Below, piece after piece: positions 46,522 through 58,261 of a stretch of 64,000 bases of DNA. Numbering within the stretch: the stretch's first letter is position 1; every line of letters starts with the position of its first letter. The notes beneath the pieces were generated by a model. The model had not been told where the DNA came from. It did no database searches and saw only the letters and a list, made by a program, of their open reading frames with translations. The stretch is from Luzula sylvatica (Eukaryota > Streptophyta > Magnoliopsida > Poales > Juncaceae), in assembly GCA_946800325.1 (NCBI GenBank), contig OX326957.1:50504807-50568806 (forward strand), given 5' to 3'. A program made the translations under genes and the position numbers.

Positions 46522-46675
46522 GGATTTTAAAGTGGCAAGGAATATTGTGATGACGTGTCAAACATTTAAGATTTTAAAGTGGCAAGGAATATTGTGATGA
46601 CGTGTCAGACATTTAGGATTTTAAAGTGGTGTGACGTGTCAAACATTTAGAATTTTAAAGTTGATTATAAATAGC
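46522..46675 (+). promoter_or_regulatory. Promoter-like block: repeated TGACGTGTCA elements and a TATA box
   Basis: A ~47-bp unit ('ggattttaaagtggcaagga'+'atattgtgatgacgtgtcaa'+'acattta') occurs two and a half times, placing GTGACGTGTC(A) at 46551, 46597 and 46631. A TATA motif, TTATAAATAGCC, follows at about 46665. TGACG/ACGTG cores are typical bZIP-factor sites in plants. No good gene is found downstream, only the weak frame at 46958. Confidence 0.5.
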
Positions 46676-46957
46676 CTTAACTTGTAGTTTTTTTTTTTTT
46701 TTTTTATTATACCCTTAACTTGTAGTTGAATCAATAAAAAAGGGTCTACAGTAGATGTTATGTTTTGTAATGAGATGTTTATTTTTTGTTTTGTTTAATT
46801 GAATGTTTATGTATTTGAATTAATTATGTAATGAATTATGTTGTTATGAAGTCAATTATGCTGTTTTTGCAATAATTATTTTGTAGATAATGATTATATG
46901 TTTTGTTACTTATCAAATTGTTATGAATTACTAATATTTTTTTGAAAATTATTTCGT

Positions 46958-47146
46958 ATGAGTAATGTCGGATCCGTCGATCCTTCGGTTTTTTTAACTG
47001 ATCAAATGAATTCCAACGAAGATTCAATTGGTTTGAAGCACATCAGCCAAAGTGGACGGGATTGGTCGCATTGGTTAAATTTTGTGCAATATCTTTCGTT
47101 AAAGGACTTGAGGAAAATGTTTAAATGGATTTTGGGATGTACATAA
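46958..47146 (+). CDS. Hypothetical small frame (62 aa), weak
   Basis: Reads MSNVGSVDPSVFLTDQMNSN and ends WILGCT. It lies about 290 bp downstream of the promoter-like block and has no splice donor or domain that I recognise. It may be the eroded start of a transposon or gene. Listed because it is the only frame the promoter-like block could serve. Confidence 0.2.
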   Translation: MSNVGSVDPSVFLTDQMNSNEDSIGLKHISQSGRDWSHWLNFVQYLSLKDLRKMFKWILGCT

Positions 47147-47629
47147 GATCAATATACAATGACTATGGACTATGGAGTATACAAAATCCTGAATTTGCAT
47201 CTTTGATCAGACTAATTGTATTTGATCAATGTTAACAATTCTAAATCCATTTTAAGCATTTTCGTGTCCTTGACGGAAATTATTTTATTTTCGCCAAGTT
47301 AGATGGTAAGTGTTAGTTCTGCAATTGGACTAGTTATTGTTAGTTTTGAAATTTGATTCTGTTTTTTAAGACAAATAAGAATGGTAATTAAGGAACTTAT
47401 ATCAAGAATGAGCGTTAATTGAGTTTTTTCCTAAATAAAATGCTCTTACTTATCATCTATGTTCCGTAAATTGTTGGGGGAGGAAGAATCCTAAATGCAT
47501 TATAGAGGTATATAAATAGAGAGATGAGATAATGGTCAAATTCGTTTTTAAAATTGAGTAATCCACTTTCACAAAAACACTAAAAGTACATTGCCCCGCA
47601 AAAAACAAAAACAAATTAGCAAGTGCTCG
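47147..47629. other. Intergenic, 3' flank of the inhibitor gene
   Basis: No gene or repeat seen. Confidence 0.4.
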
Positions 47630-48163
47630 TCATATCAAATTGGTTAGATCATTGCAGTTAGTCGACATCTTCAAGAGAGAGGCATCGAAGCGCGTCATCG
47701 GATTCTTGGCTACCATCCTTTGAAACGACATGTCGCATTGTTGTATCGATTGGGTGACCTCCGAAAGACTGATCTGGACCATAATCTTTGTTTGTTGGTC
47801 GTTGGCATCAATTGCCCGTATGCAAACTCCGATTAAGTCGATGATGTTGCCATATAAGTGTCCACAAGATCTCAATGCTTTGCTGATTGCAGGAGGATAC
47901 CTGCCAGCAATCTTCGAAACATTATCCTTTGCGGAAGCAGCGCGTTTGGAAGTTGCGCGAAGGTGCATTTGCAAGACAGACTTAGCATTGATGATGTGAA
48001 ACGAATTCGCAAAGCGAATCGAGGTGGAGGTGCAGAGTTTCGGGTCATGAGTGTGACTGCATACAGAGGAAACAGCCTGGGTCGATGACCCGAAGGACCA
48101 GAGCGGGTAAGACAACAATAGGAAAAGAACGAGTTGTGTTGATATCTTCATTATATCTTTCAC
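47630..48163 (-). CDS. Pectin methylesterase / invertase inhibitor family protein
   Basis: Single-exon 177-aa frame. Residues 1-30 form a signal peptide (hydrophobic LVLFLLLSYPLW core), so the product is secreted to the apoplast or vacuole. The mature part has the PMEI signature VCSHTHDPKLC (C35, C44) and a second pair C100 and C143. These are the four cysteines that form two disulfides in this four-helix-bundle family. Extra cysteines lie at 114 and 170. Members inhibit either pectin methylesterase or acid invertase, and sequence alone does not decide which. A TATA-like TTTAAATAT lies near 48251-48259 on the minus strand, about 90 bp upstream. It is unrelated to the neighbouring dioxygenases. 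Confidence 0.88.
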   Translation of the reverse strand: MKDIMKISTQLVLFLLLSYPLWSFGSSTQAVSSVCSHTHDPKLCTSTSIRFANSFHIINAKSVLQMHLRATSKRAASAKDNVSKIAGRYPPAISKALRSCGHLYGNIIDLIGVCIRAIDANDQQTKIMVQISLSEVTQSIQQCDMSFQRMVAKNPMTRFDASLLKMSTNCNDLTNLI

Positions 48164-48259
48164 AATTGATTCGATCTCGATCTCTCACTTCTTGAATCAA
48201 ATAGACTTGGACAGAAAAAGGAGATGATTTGAAGGAAGGAAAGATGAGTGATATTTAAA

Positions 48260-49225
48260 GGAATTCAGAAAATTCTAGACAGTCTAAACTTAGAACCTGA
48301 AACGGGGATGAGTTGTGTTATTGTTTTTTGTTTGTCTAAAATGACTCGTATACATAGATTTTACGCCTAGTCCTATCTTGACCCTAACAAATTGCTAAAG
48401 TTGGCTATATTCTTTTCTCTCGAACAAATGACTAATGAGTATTCTCTGACGTCCTAAATTATGTCTATTTCAAACTTTGCAATATCAGAAAAATATTAAT
48501 ATATTCTATGTTTAAAGAAGAAGAATAAAGAAGCTATTGGTATGCCATAGATTCTATTCAAAAATATGAATTTGTAACACTATTATTGATGTTTTTAATA
48601 AGAAATATTAACATGATATTTGATAACTTTAATATATAGAATGTTTAGGGAAAGTTATATCTTGTCTTCTTCTTTTTTTTAAATTACCACAGAATCATAT
48701 TTTAACAAAAAATATATATATTAATGATCATTTGAATATGTATAAGTTAATAGTAATTTGACATTTTTTGGTTATCAACCGGTTATTTCACACATTAATT
48801 AGCTATGAACATAATTATTGGTTAATCATTAATTTCTTATAATCACTATTTTTGTAACTATTTAAGTGTATTATTTTACACTATATTTTAAACATTCTTA
48901 GAAATTAATTGTTAATTTGGATGTCTAACACCTTCGAAAAAACCAATTGCTAATATTTTCTAAAAAATGTCAAAATTGAAATGTAACACGAGCAAGATAT
49001 TTTATTTTCATGTTGTCCTGAAACTACTCCGTAATAGAAGACTAACACACACAAATTTTTATTTTTCAAAACTTTCATAAAAATGCAAAAATGAAGTCGT
49101 ACCTCTAAAAAAAATCAACTATCATATTTTATAAAAATATGTAAAAATTAAAATGTAATACGAAAAAAATACTAAATTTTCATGTTGATCTCAAAATATA
49201 GGATACAATGAAGGAATGATAACAC
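48260..49225. other. AT-rich intergenic DNA
   Basis: No gene. Two loosely similar ~100-bp stretches (48960-49020 and 49120-49190, 'aaaaatgtcaaaattgaaat' and 'aaaatatgtaaaaattaaaa') suggest an old duplication. Confidence 0.35.
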
Positions 49226-49372
49226 ATTACCAATATTCCTAAACTTTTTATCCATCCAAATAAAGATTTTCAAGATCCACCGAAAGTTGGCCCAGCCAGA
49301 CTTTGAAGTACCGAATACCGATCATAGATTTAAATTCCACTAATGATATTCAAGTGCGAAAAAATATCATAG
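49226..49372 (+). pseudogene. Relic first exon of an ACC-oxidase-homologue dioxygenase
   Basis: The plus strand reads ITNIPKLFIHPNKDFQDP and, after a frame change near 49305, RIPIIDLNSTNDIQVRKNII. This lines up with exon 1 of the nearby intact genes (ITKIPKLFVHPKEDLPDS ... PIIDLNCVNDNHGRKKII). There is no start codon, and no exon 2-4 counterparts were found downstream. It is a decayed fragment marking a former extra member of the cluster. Confidence 0.75.
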
Positions 49373-50089
49373 ATTATGATAGTTAATAATTTTTTATCAC
49401 TAATTTCTGAGATTGGGTAATTAAAAATAAGGATGATGTGCTATGCTTTACAAGATTTTTTATCACCATGCTATAACAATTAGAAAAAAAAGTAAAAAAA
49501 TATTATTTTTAACTTTTGTTAAAAAGCCCAAAAATGACTTAAATAAAAAAAATATATAGGTTAGCATGTAAAAATCATGATTAAAAACTTTCGTCGGTTA
49601 ATTCTTTTTACAAGTTAACGTCCAGAAAACATGATTGAACACTTTCCACGGATTTTCTAGCTAATGTGTATTCTCTTTCATCATCGTGGAAGAACTAATT
49701 CCCCAAATTGGAGAACTCGGGTGCTATTTTGGCAAATTGAGATTTTTTGATGCAATATATCATAAAAAATTCAATTTAAAGACTTAGTTCCCCAAATGGA
49801 GAACTAATAACGCGCATTTAAAAATTACAAGAATTTAAATGCCAAATCAAATAATACACGAGTGAAGTTACAACCAAGAACTAAATGTGTCATTATCAAA
49901 ATCTATTTTAATATTAACACATAACCATAAATTTGATTTCAGACAAAAAGATTCTTTGTTACAAGTTAAAATTTGAAAAGTAAATTTTACACGACCGACG
50001 ATCTCTGCGATTTGAAATTCATATTTTATCAAACCCAAAATTCAAATCAGGAACACAAAAAGAATATACTCCATATATTACAATTTAAT
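49373..50089. other. Intergenic
   Basis: The first 60 bp may be remnant intron 1 of the relic dioxygenase ('ctgagattgggtaatta'). The remainder has no recognisable feature. Confidence 0.35.
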
Positions 50090-53000
50090 TTAATTATTAT
50101 AATAACACATCATTTGAGCCTGAAGATAATAAGAATCTTTATATTTCCTTCCACTTCCGATATGGATTCCATTTCTTATCCAATCTTCTCTATGAATCCA
50201 AGCTTCTCTACCAAAATCTAATATTCCAATTATCTGAAATAACATAAATAAAATAAAATAAACAAATGCATTCAAAATAACAAAATATAATGCAAAGGAC
50301 GAATTTTGCAAGAACACTAGACAATCTAAAAATAGCATGAATACCCGCACAAAACAAGAGAAATATCAAAAATTCCAGAAATGTAGGGGTATAATATGAT
50401 ATTTCCTATGTTTGTAGGGTATCTATGGTATTTATCATTCTTCAGGGGTATACATGATATTACAGCAAGAATAAAATAATATTAACTTACCGCTCCACCT
50501 TTCCATGAAACATATGAAGGCTCGCTCCTCGATTGCAAAACCTATTTGTGTTATGTATAAACGAAATTAAATATAAAAATTACAAATTCAATTAAATTGC
50601 CAGAAAATATTAACCTCTACAGTATCGATCGCTTCGGTTGAAGGAATTGCATGCAACACCCTGAAATTTCAAGTTATTACATGAAAGGGAAGTAAATGAA
50701 AGCCAAAATTGAAGAAAACAAAATTTCAAGGAGGAAAAATTGAAAATTATAAAATACCTATCTTCTAAAGCTGGAACAAGACCATACGAAGAAGCTACAC
50801 CACCAATCTGCAATTATTTTAAATTCTAATTCCCTACAATTTCAAGCAATATTGCAACAAACTTGTATTTTTTAGATTTGAACTCTTACCAACTGAATAC
50901 TGCAAAATAATTTCCTCTGAAGATCAATACGCCCTGTTAAAAGTTAAAAACAACTAGTATTCATTACAAATAAACAATTTTGCTTATATACCCCTCGGAA
51001 AAAAGAAATTTGTACCTGTGGAAAGGATACTAGTAACAATAGCTTCGGCAAGGCCAACATTATCGTATTTTTTAGACTTAGCAGGATAAACAGGATAATA
51101 ACTATCCCAAATTCCATATCCTGAATTTCCGCCTGTATATTCCATGTTAAGTGTATCTTCTAACATATCCTCTGAATCGCTAAACCTGATTACAAAAGAA
51201 AAAATTTCAAAATACCCCCCTCGAACCTTTCAAATTACAAAATTGAAGACAATATGCAAAAAATTCTACCAAGATCTAGGAGGAGGTGGGTACTCTTCAT
51301 GGACGAGTATTTTAGGGTAGAATAAACCCATTGGAGGTACCTACAATACATATAGTTATAATATAATTATATTGTATGCATTAATTATGTAATTCAAACA
51401 TACATTAAGAGAAGATAATTTAGTCTTATGTGAAGAAACGGGTTTATCTTGCTCGTAGGAATGAACCGCTGCAACCCCATCATAAACCCCTTCCTATTAA
51501 ACCAAAACAAACATAAATAATTAAATATAACAATTAAGGAATAAAATTTTGACAAAATAAAATTAAACTCGTACTCTGATTTGACAATAAGTTTCTCTTA
51601 ATTTATTAAGCATTAATAAATCAATGGGTTTATTTAACGGATCTGTAGATATTTCAGGCCAGCTGTAACGCCGCTTTTGAGCCCATAAAAAACACCTCGA
51701 TATATCCTACAAATTATTCCATTTTCAACATTCCGTATAAATCCAGTTAATCATTTAATATTTACCTCTCCACCGAATGGTAATGTTAAATTTGTAGCAG
51801 GCAAAGCTACTCCATCCTAAAAAAAATAAAAAAATAAAATGCAGGGGCTGTTTTGCAAATTTCTCAACAAACTCGAATCCAAAATGTTAAAATGAAATTT
51901 ACCTCGATACAAATAACAGAGGTAACTTGGGAGCCAAGATTGACAACACATGCAGTAGATAATCCGTTTCCAAATGCAGCAGCCAAACCTTCCTTTTATT
52001 TCATACATGTTAATCCACTTTAATTTCGATATTTATTATAATTAAAAAGAGATTAAATATTCAACGGACCTGGTGCACGACTGCCATGCTGAACTCCAAG
52101 TCTCGTAGCACAATCGTCAGAATTTCTCTTATCTCTGCCAAGTTGATACATAGACCATTTAATATTGGTAAAATTTCATATGTATCCCTGAAAAATCTTA
52201 CCTCTGTTGTCGAATGATTCGGGAAGAACGAGAATAGCAGAGAATAAATTTCTGTCTTTTGGTTGCAAATTCAGTTTTTCAGTCAATATCCAGTTCCATA
52301 TGGCAAATAAATCTTCGCAGACCTAAAAGATAATTTCGGTGCTTTATGGGGACGTATGTGTAATTTTGTTAATAATCGACGAGAATAAGTGTACCTGTTG
52401 TAATGAATAATTCTTAGAAATGTTAAAATGGCCTCTTCTGATTGGTCGCCTCAAATTATATGGCTCGCATGGAGATATTTTCAAAGCGTCTTCGCCGAAT
52501 ATCATTTCTTTATACTTGTACTCTTCACTTGTACTCTCTGCTTAAAATGGTATTTTCATAAAATGAATTTCGATACTTTAAATAAGGAAAAAATATGAAT
52601 TATCAAAGTACCGATTTTTTCCTTTGGATTAGTCCAAGTGAATGCGTTATCGCTTCGGTTTTGTTGCAAAGGAAAATTATCCACACGGCCAGTCTAACGA
52701 AAAGAACGAATCAAAATTTGTGTTAATAGATATGTGAAAAAGAGTAAATGTTTGAAGTAAGGATTACTTTGGGAGGAAAAGAGCTACTAGAGGCATCCTC
52801 GTCTAGAAAAGGAATCTTCAACAAGGATGCAATCTAAAAAATTAGAATGTTAATAGAATTGTATAAAATATAGTATGAAATTGTATATGATTTTTATTTC
52901 TTACGATATCATATGCCCTTTCACGCTCGATATTTTGAGCTGGAGACGCTTGGGAATTAAGAATCTGAAACCAATTATAAATAAATAAATAACTTTGCTA

Positions 53001-53347
53001 AAAATTAATATTGCAAATACGATTATCATGCTTTGAATTTATATTACCTTGTCTTGCAAATTTTGTTTCGGTTCTTCGTTCTGAGATTTTACATGACGAG
53101 CAATGCAATGGCGCACACTAAACGGGACTTGCTGGTGAGCAAAACCTATCCTTACATTCGCAGAACCTGCCAATAAAAAAGATTTAATCATGAATTTCTC
53201 ATGAGTTCAATTCGGCTTAGAAATGGTTGAACAATTTGAAGCGAAAATGAACTAACCTGGATTGATTACGACCAAATTGGCGCCTCGCTCGGAGATGAGG
53301 TGAGAAGGCACCATGCTTCTTATGTAATCCTGCGTATACGTCGTCAT
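50090..53347 (-). CDS. ARP9: Actin-related protein 9
   Basis: Nineteen GT-AG exons on the minus strand: 53347-53257, 53166-53048, 52964-52905, 52833-52768, 52693-52612, 52540-52395, 52322-52202, 52134-52070, 51992-51903, 51816-51766, 51706-51575, 51493-51404, 51340-51270, 51185-51016, 50933-50890, 50807-50758, 50660-50615, 50541-50491, 50233-50090. All phases join, giving 562 aa, close to the ~600 aa of Arabidopsis ARP9. The N-terminus has the actin-fold phosphate loop NLVVINPGSANVRIGFA. Later come KISPCEPYNLRRPIRRGHFN, the second nucleotide-site strand STACVVNLGSQVTSVICIEDG, LPFGGEDISRC, and a C-terminal SWKGGAIIGILDF resembling actin's SxWIGGS-type region. The product is a plant-lineage actin-related protein whose biochemical role is little defined. 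The start ATG is in AAGAATGACG, about 15 bp after an in-frame-free leader. Confidence 0.95.
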
Positions 53348-53399
53348 TCTTGTCTACTCCGTTCCAATTTCACTCCATCCTAGGGTTTAGTCACAGGGA

Positions 53400-54416
53400 T
53401 TATGGAAGACGATCCGAGTGAAAGTGAAAGCGAAAGCTTCTAATTTTATCGAAATTGGGTCCTGAAACATTCGGCCCATAATTGATGTGATATACCACAG
53501 AACTACAGTATGGAAAGGGGAAATTCAAAATTTACTTTGTCCCCATGTTTCACCAGCACATTCTCTGTATCACTTAATTGACATATTATTATTTTTTTGC
53601 AAAAAAAAAAAAAAACTTAATTGACATAATCATTAATAAAAAACACGTTATAAATAATTAATTAATTTTAATTAAGAATTATTAATTTGGATGAATGTTT
53701 AATATGTATTAAATGATTGTTGACGAGTAATTCTACACAATATGTTAATTTTGAATTGAAATAAATTAAACTAATTGTATGATGTGAACACAATATCTAA
53801 CGTAGGATCAACATTTAATTGTCAATAATGCGGCGATAATATGTTGTATAGAATTAGCATGTGTTAATTAGTATGTTTTACTTAAGTGTGTTAATTAGAA
53901 CATAAAATATGTGTCGGTTCGACAGATAAAAGAATGAATTTTAAAATTCAAATTCAAATTATCACATTTGAAAATATTCCATAAATATGGATTGAACATT
54001 TCCATTTGGAGTGGGGTGTTTACAAAAATTTAGGGTCGCATTTGAGAGAAAGATAAGATAGGGATACTTTTTTCGATAAATAAGTAGTTATCTTTCCTTA
54101 TTCTTCTATTTTGTTATGATGTTTGGTAAAAATAGTATAAATTTTAGGATAATATTGAATTTGAAAATAGAACATGTTACAATGACCAATATGTTCATAT
54201 ATGTTTAGTGCTTTTAAATGCTATGAGTGTTTCTCAATAAAAAAAAATTATATTAGCATGATAAATAAATAAAGGAATCTAATTTAACGCACAAATATAT
54301 ATTAAATAAGTAATTAGTAAAATGAGCTTGATTTAACATATAAAAATTCAACACGTATTTTTATATTATTTGTTTAATTTATCACTCATTGTTTATGCGG
54401 GAGAGTTTAGAGCGTA
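53400..54416. other. Intergenic AT-rich DNA
   Basis: Contains the presumed ARP9 promoter (minus strand, CT/AG-rich 53380-53440). The rest is AT-rich without features. Confidence 0.4.
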
Positions 54417-55484
54417 CATGTATACTTTCTCTATTTCTCCCAGTAATAACAAGTTTCCTAGCCTGACAAATAGCATTGGTATCCCTCATGTCGTGGATAT
54501 CAGTTCTGGCGATCGAAAGAAGGTTATAGACGCAATTCTCTTGCCAGTGAGGAGTGGGGGTTCCTTCAGGTGGTCGGTCATGATGTGTCGCAAGGCGTGA
54601 TAGATTCGGTATTGGGCGGTTGTACTCGAGAGAGCCAACGAAAGCAGTGAAGTACAATTGTAACTTTGATCTGTACCAATCACGAGTCGCCAACTGGCGA
54701 GACACTTTGTTTTGCCGTATGATGCCAGATCCTCCATCTCCTGACGAGTTTCCCAATTCTAGCAGGTCTCGAATCCTCGTCTTTTTGCCTCGAATTTCTA
54801 CAATTTCATGCATTTCTACTTATTAATCAAGTTCTTTTCAATTCAGGGATACACTATTTGAATACTCGAATCAAGTAATGACATTAGGAAACACTTTATT
54901 TGAATTACTCTCAGAAGCTCTCGGACTCCAACCGAAACACTTAACCGATATCGAGTGTAACCAAGGTCAAATCTTTGTGTGTCATTATTACCCTCCATGT
55001 CCTGAACCTGAACTCTAGCCAACGAGCCAACATTCTGACGCAACATTTCTGACAATTCTTCTTCAAGATAACATTGGTGGCCTTCAGATCCTTCACGAAG
55101 ATGATTGGATCGATGTACCGCCAATTCCAGGGGCACTTATTGTAAATATCGGTGATCTCTTACAAGTAAGATCTTATTTCATTCAAAATTTCAAATTATC
55201 ATTTTCCTTTAAACATTTCCTTTTTTTAGTTGATATCTAATGGTAGGTTTAAAAGTGTGGAACATAGAGTTCTCGCAAAGAATTCTGGTCCAAGGGTTTC
55301 GATAGCGTGTTTCTTTAGCACTCATTTTCATCCTGCTTCTACAAGATTATATGGACCGATTAAGAAGTTATTATCCGAGGAGAACCCTGCTTTATACCGA
55401 GAAACATTAGTGAGAGACTTTCTTGCGTATTATTACTCCATAGGCCTCGATGGAAAATCTGGCATCGAACATTTTCGTATATGA
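54417..55484 (+). pseudogene. Dioxygenase pseudogene (ACC-oxidase-homologue type, three-exon subtype)
   Basis: Exon 1+2 equivalent is 54417-54764, exon 3 is 54847-55165, exon 4 is 55230-55484. Family blocks are clear: GIPHVVDISSGDRKKVIDAI, then SEEWGFLQVVGHDVSQGVID in another frame, LYSREPTKAVKY...[57 protein letters not shown]. Defects are loss of the N-terminal ~50 codons, a frameshift near 54547, a deletion near 54620 removing the FHEGD segment, and an in-frame TAG at 55016-55018. The Fe ligands (H, D, H) and 2-oxoglutarate arginine are still encoded in exons 3-4, so decay may be recent. Like the 58262-59506 gene, it lacks the first intron found in the other members. Confidence 0.9.
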
Positions 55485-56498
55485 CCTTCTGAGAGGCAAA
55501 CTATTTAAGTGTGTTTGTTCATATGGAGTTGTGTTGTGTACTTTTATTTTCGAATATAATGAACTTTTCGTATATATATTTAATATTTATCTTTATGTAT
55601 ATCTTGTATGCAATTATACTTTGTTTGTATCAATATTGTTGTACCAAGTTTTGTTACCGGTAGTCCGGTACGCAAGTGGTCATTTTCTAGTCATTTTCAT
55701 TCAACCAGGAAAAATAATACGAACAAAAAGAAAAATTTGCAAACTAAAAATTACAAGTTGTGACACGTTACGACACGTTACGACGATTTTGGACCCGATA
55801 AATTATCATGGACGGGTTAAATGCTAATAAAATATGCATATTATTACTGATATTTTACCAACAAGAATTGGTCATGTTACATTGTAACAGGTAGTATTTA
55901 AATATTATTTCGATTGTGTTTGTAAGTTTCGCATTTTTTTTAAATATTTAAAAAAACGAGTAAAATTTTTTTTAAAATATTTACAAATGAATTATTTTTT
56001 CTCAACCTGCAAATAATCGAATAAATTAAACCTGTATGACTTTCAAGCTCAATCAGAATCAAAGCTTAATATAATGACACTATTATATTATTTGATAGGA
56101 ACATTCATATAAATAATACCAGTATGACTTTAAAATCCAATCAGAGTTATAAAAATAATAACACGAAATCGAGTATATTTTCAACCAGAAATAGAATGAA
56201 GAGATTAGAGGTATTTTCAATCAGATTATTTAGAATGCAATTAGACTATTAATGGATAGGTATTTAAATACTGTGAAGAGTTTTTCTTTAAGTTTCTCCT
56301 TTGTTATAAAAAAATGTATTCATGAGTTTTTTTCACTCAGCTTGCAAAATAATTAAATAAATTAAACATATATTGACTTTAACACCCAATTGGAATTCAA
56401 AACTTTAAGATAACATCGCATGACAAGGCATGAGAGGAACCTTAATATAAAAATAAAACAATACCATCAAGACTTTAACAGCCAATCAAAATTTTAAA
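55485..56498. other. Intergenic
   Basis: No gene. Short echoes of 'tatgactttcaagctcaatc' (56034, 56127, 56371 and 56468 variants) form an irregular repeat upstream of the 56579 gene. Confidence 0.4.
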
Positions 56499-56507
56499 CT
56501 ATAAAAC
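56499..56507 (+). promoter_or_regulatory. TATA box of the 56579-57879 dioxygenase
   Basis: CTATAAAAC, 72 bp upstream of the ATG, followed by a CA-rich start region ('attctcaatcttcaaac'). Confidence 0.6.
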
Positions 56508-56578
56508 TATATTCAACTCATATTCTCAATCTTCAAACAATAAAACATCAACGCATTTCAATTCTTCCAAACCCAACA

Positions 56579-57879
56579 ATGGCACTCGAGACCTATGATT
56601 TGGCGAAGGAAGCAAACCATTTCCACGGCACGAAAACTGGAGTCAAAGGCCTCGTCGACTCTGGCATAACCGAAATCCCCAAATTTTTCATCCACCCAAA
56701 AGAAGATTCCACAAATATTTCATCAAAGTTAAGCCCCGTTACAGACTTAGAAATACCGGTTATAGATCTCAGTGTTATTAATGATAATCAGAGACGCGAA
56801 GAGATCGTACATAAGGTAATTTATAACTATTCATAGCTCATTTATGAGATTATATAATTAAATTTTGGGTAATTGGTAACAAGGTATGCGAAGCTGCATC
56901 GACGTTTGGGTTCTTTCAATTGGTTAATCATGGAATATCAGAAAATATTTTGGACGCGATGCTCGAAGGGGCCAGAGCTTTCCACGAAGGAGATCCAGAA
57001 ATCAAGTCCAAACTTTACACTACCGAAAATTCGAATAAGGTGAGATTTTTCTCTAACCATAGGTTGTACAAATCGGCCTTTGGTAATTGGCATGACTCGT
57101 TGTCTTGTAATTTTGATGGATCGTTGGACTTCGCTGATATCCCGCTTTCTTGTCGGTAAGTAGATTTTGATGAGATTATAACTTATCTCGACTCTAAGAA
57201 TACAGTGATGACAATTTAAAATTATTATTACATTTATTTAGGAAAGCGATGATCAAATATAGAGAGAATTTACTCGATCTATCAAAAATAATTTGCGAGT
57301 TATTATCAGAGGGTCTCGGATTAACAAAAGATCACCTTGGAAGCATAAATGCCGCACAAAAACAATTCTTGGCTTGTCATTATTATCCGCCTTGTCCCGA
57401 ACCAGAACTCGCCATAGGAACTCGAAAACACAAGGACCCGTGTTTTCTAACTATTCTTCTTCAAGATTCTGTTGGTGGCCTCCAAATTTGTTATCAAGGA
57501 AATTGGATTAATGTTACTCCTGTTCGTGGAGCTTTACTAGTCAATATCGGCGATCTCCTTCAGGTAATTCGTAAATGAGAATAAAATTTTGAATAATTTT
57601 ATTGTGTATTTAGTTTTTTTTTTTATGTAGTTGGTGAGTAATGACAAGTTTAAGAGCGTGGAACACAGGGTTTTGGCCAACAACACGAAAGGACCGAGAA
57701 TTTCTATCGCCACTTTTTTCAATCCAAAATATGAAGAGAACAAACCATACGGACCAATCAAAGAGTTGCTTTCTGACAAGAATCGTCCGATTTATCGAGA
57801 GGTCCTTTTCAGGGACTATATGAAACAATTTACATCCGAGAATACTAATTCTTCTGCTCTGGATAATTACAAGATTTGA
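56579..57879 (+). CDS. 2-oxoglutarate/Fe(II)-dependent dioxygenase, ACC-oxidase-homologue type (four exons)
   Basis: Exons 56579-56815, 56884-57155, 57242-57563, 57631-57879, all GT-AG, giving 359 aa. Blocks: [51 protein letters not shown]. Fe ligands are H233, D235 and H289, and the 2-oxoglutarate residue is R300 (RIS). The canonical HxD is HKD, and two residues later the usual serine or alanine is a cysteine (HKDPCF). Exon structure matches the 29563, 35467 and 40341 genes, including intron 1. The start is fixed by the MALETYDLAKE beginning shared with paralogues and a TATA box 72 bp upstream. An AATAAA lies at about 57982. Intact; probably active on an unknown specialised-metabolism substrate. 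Confidence 0.93.
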
Positions 57880-58014
57880 TCGTGCGTTGAAGTTGTATGC
57901 CAATAATATTTTTGTATATATTTTGTTGATTTGAACTGTATTGGATGATATCGAGATTGATCGTGAGTTGAATTTTGTGCCAATAAAATTTTTGTATATA
58001 TTTTGTTGATATGA
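57880..58014 (+). repeat. Tandemly duplicated 3' UTR segment
   Basis: 'gatcgtg(c/a)gttgaa' to 'tttttgtatatattttgttg' occurs twice (57878-57938 and 57957-58014), about 78 bp apart. The second copy provides AATAAA where the first has AATAATA. The first copy begins at the stop codon of the dioxygenase. Confidence 0.7.
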
Positions 58015-58261
58015 ATAGTATGGTACATATTAAAGGTTCATAAATCAAACTACCGGTTCTTGTATTAAAATTATTAAGAGTGCATGTTTTACCTTGTTTA
58101 ATTTGTCCGTCTTCCAAAATATTAGGTATGATTAAGATTAACTTTGCTAATCTTCTTGCCAAAGTTAAAACACTTACTAACGTAATTACAGAATTCAAAT
58201 TTATTGCAGATTATTATCACAAATTTATTCATCGAAAATTACACAACACCACCGAGAAAAA

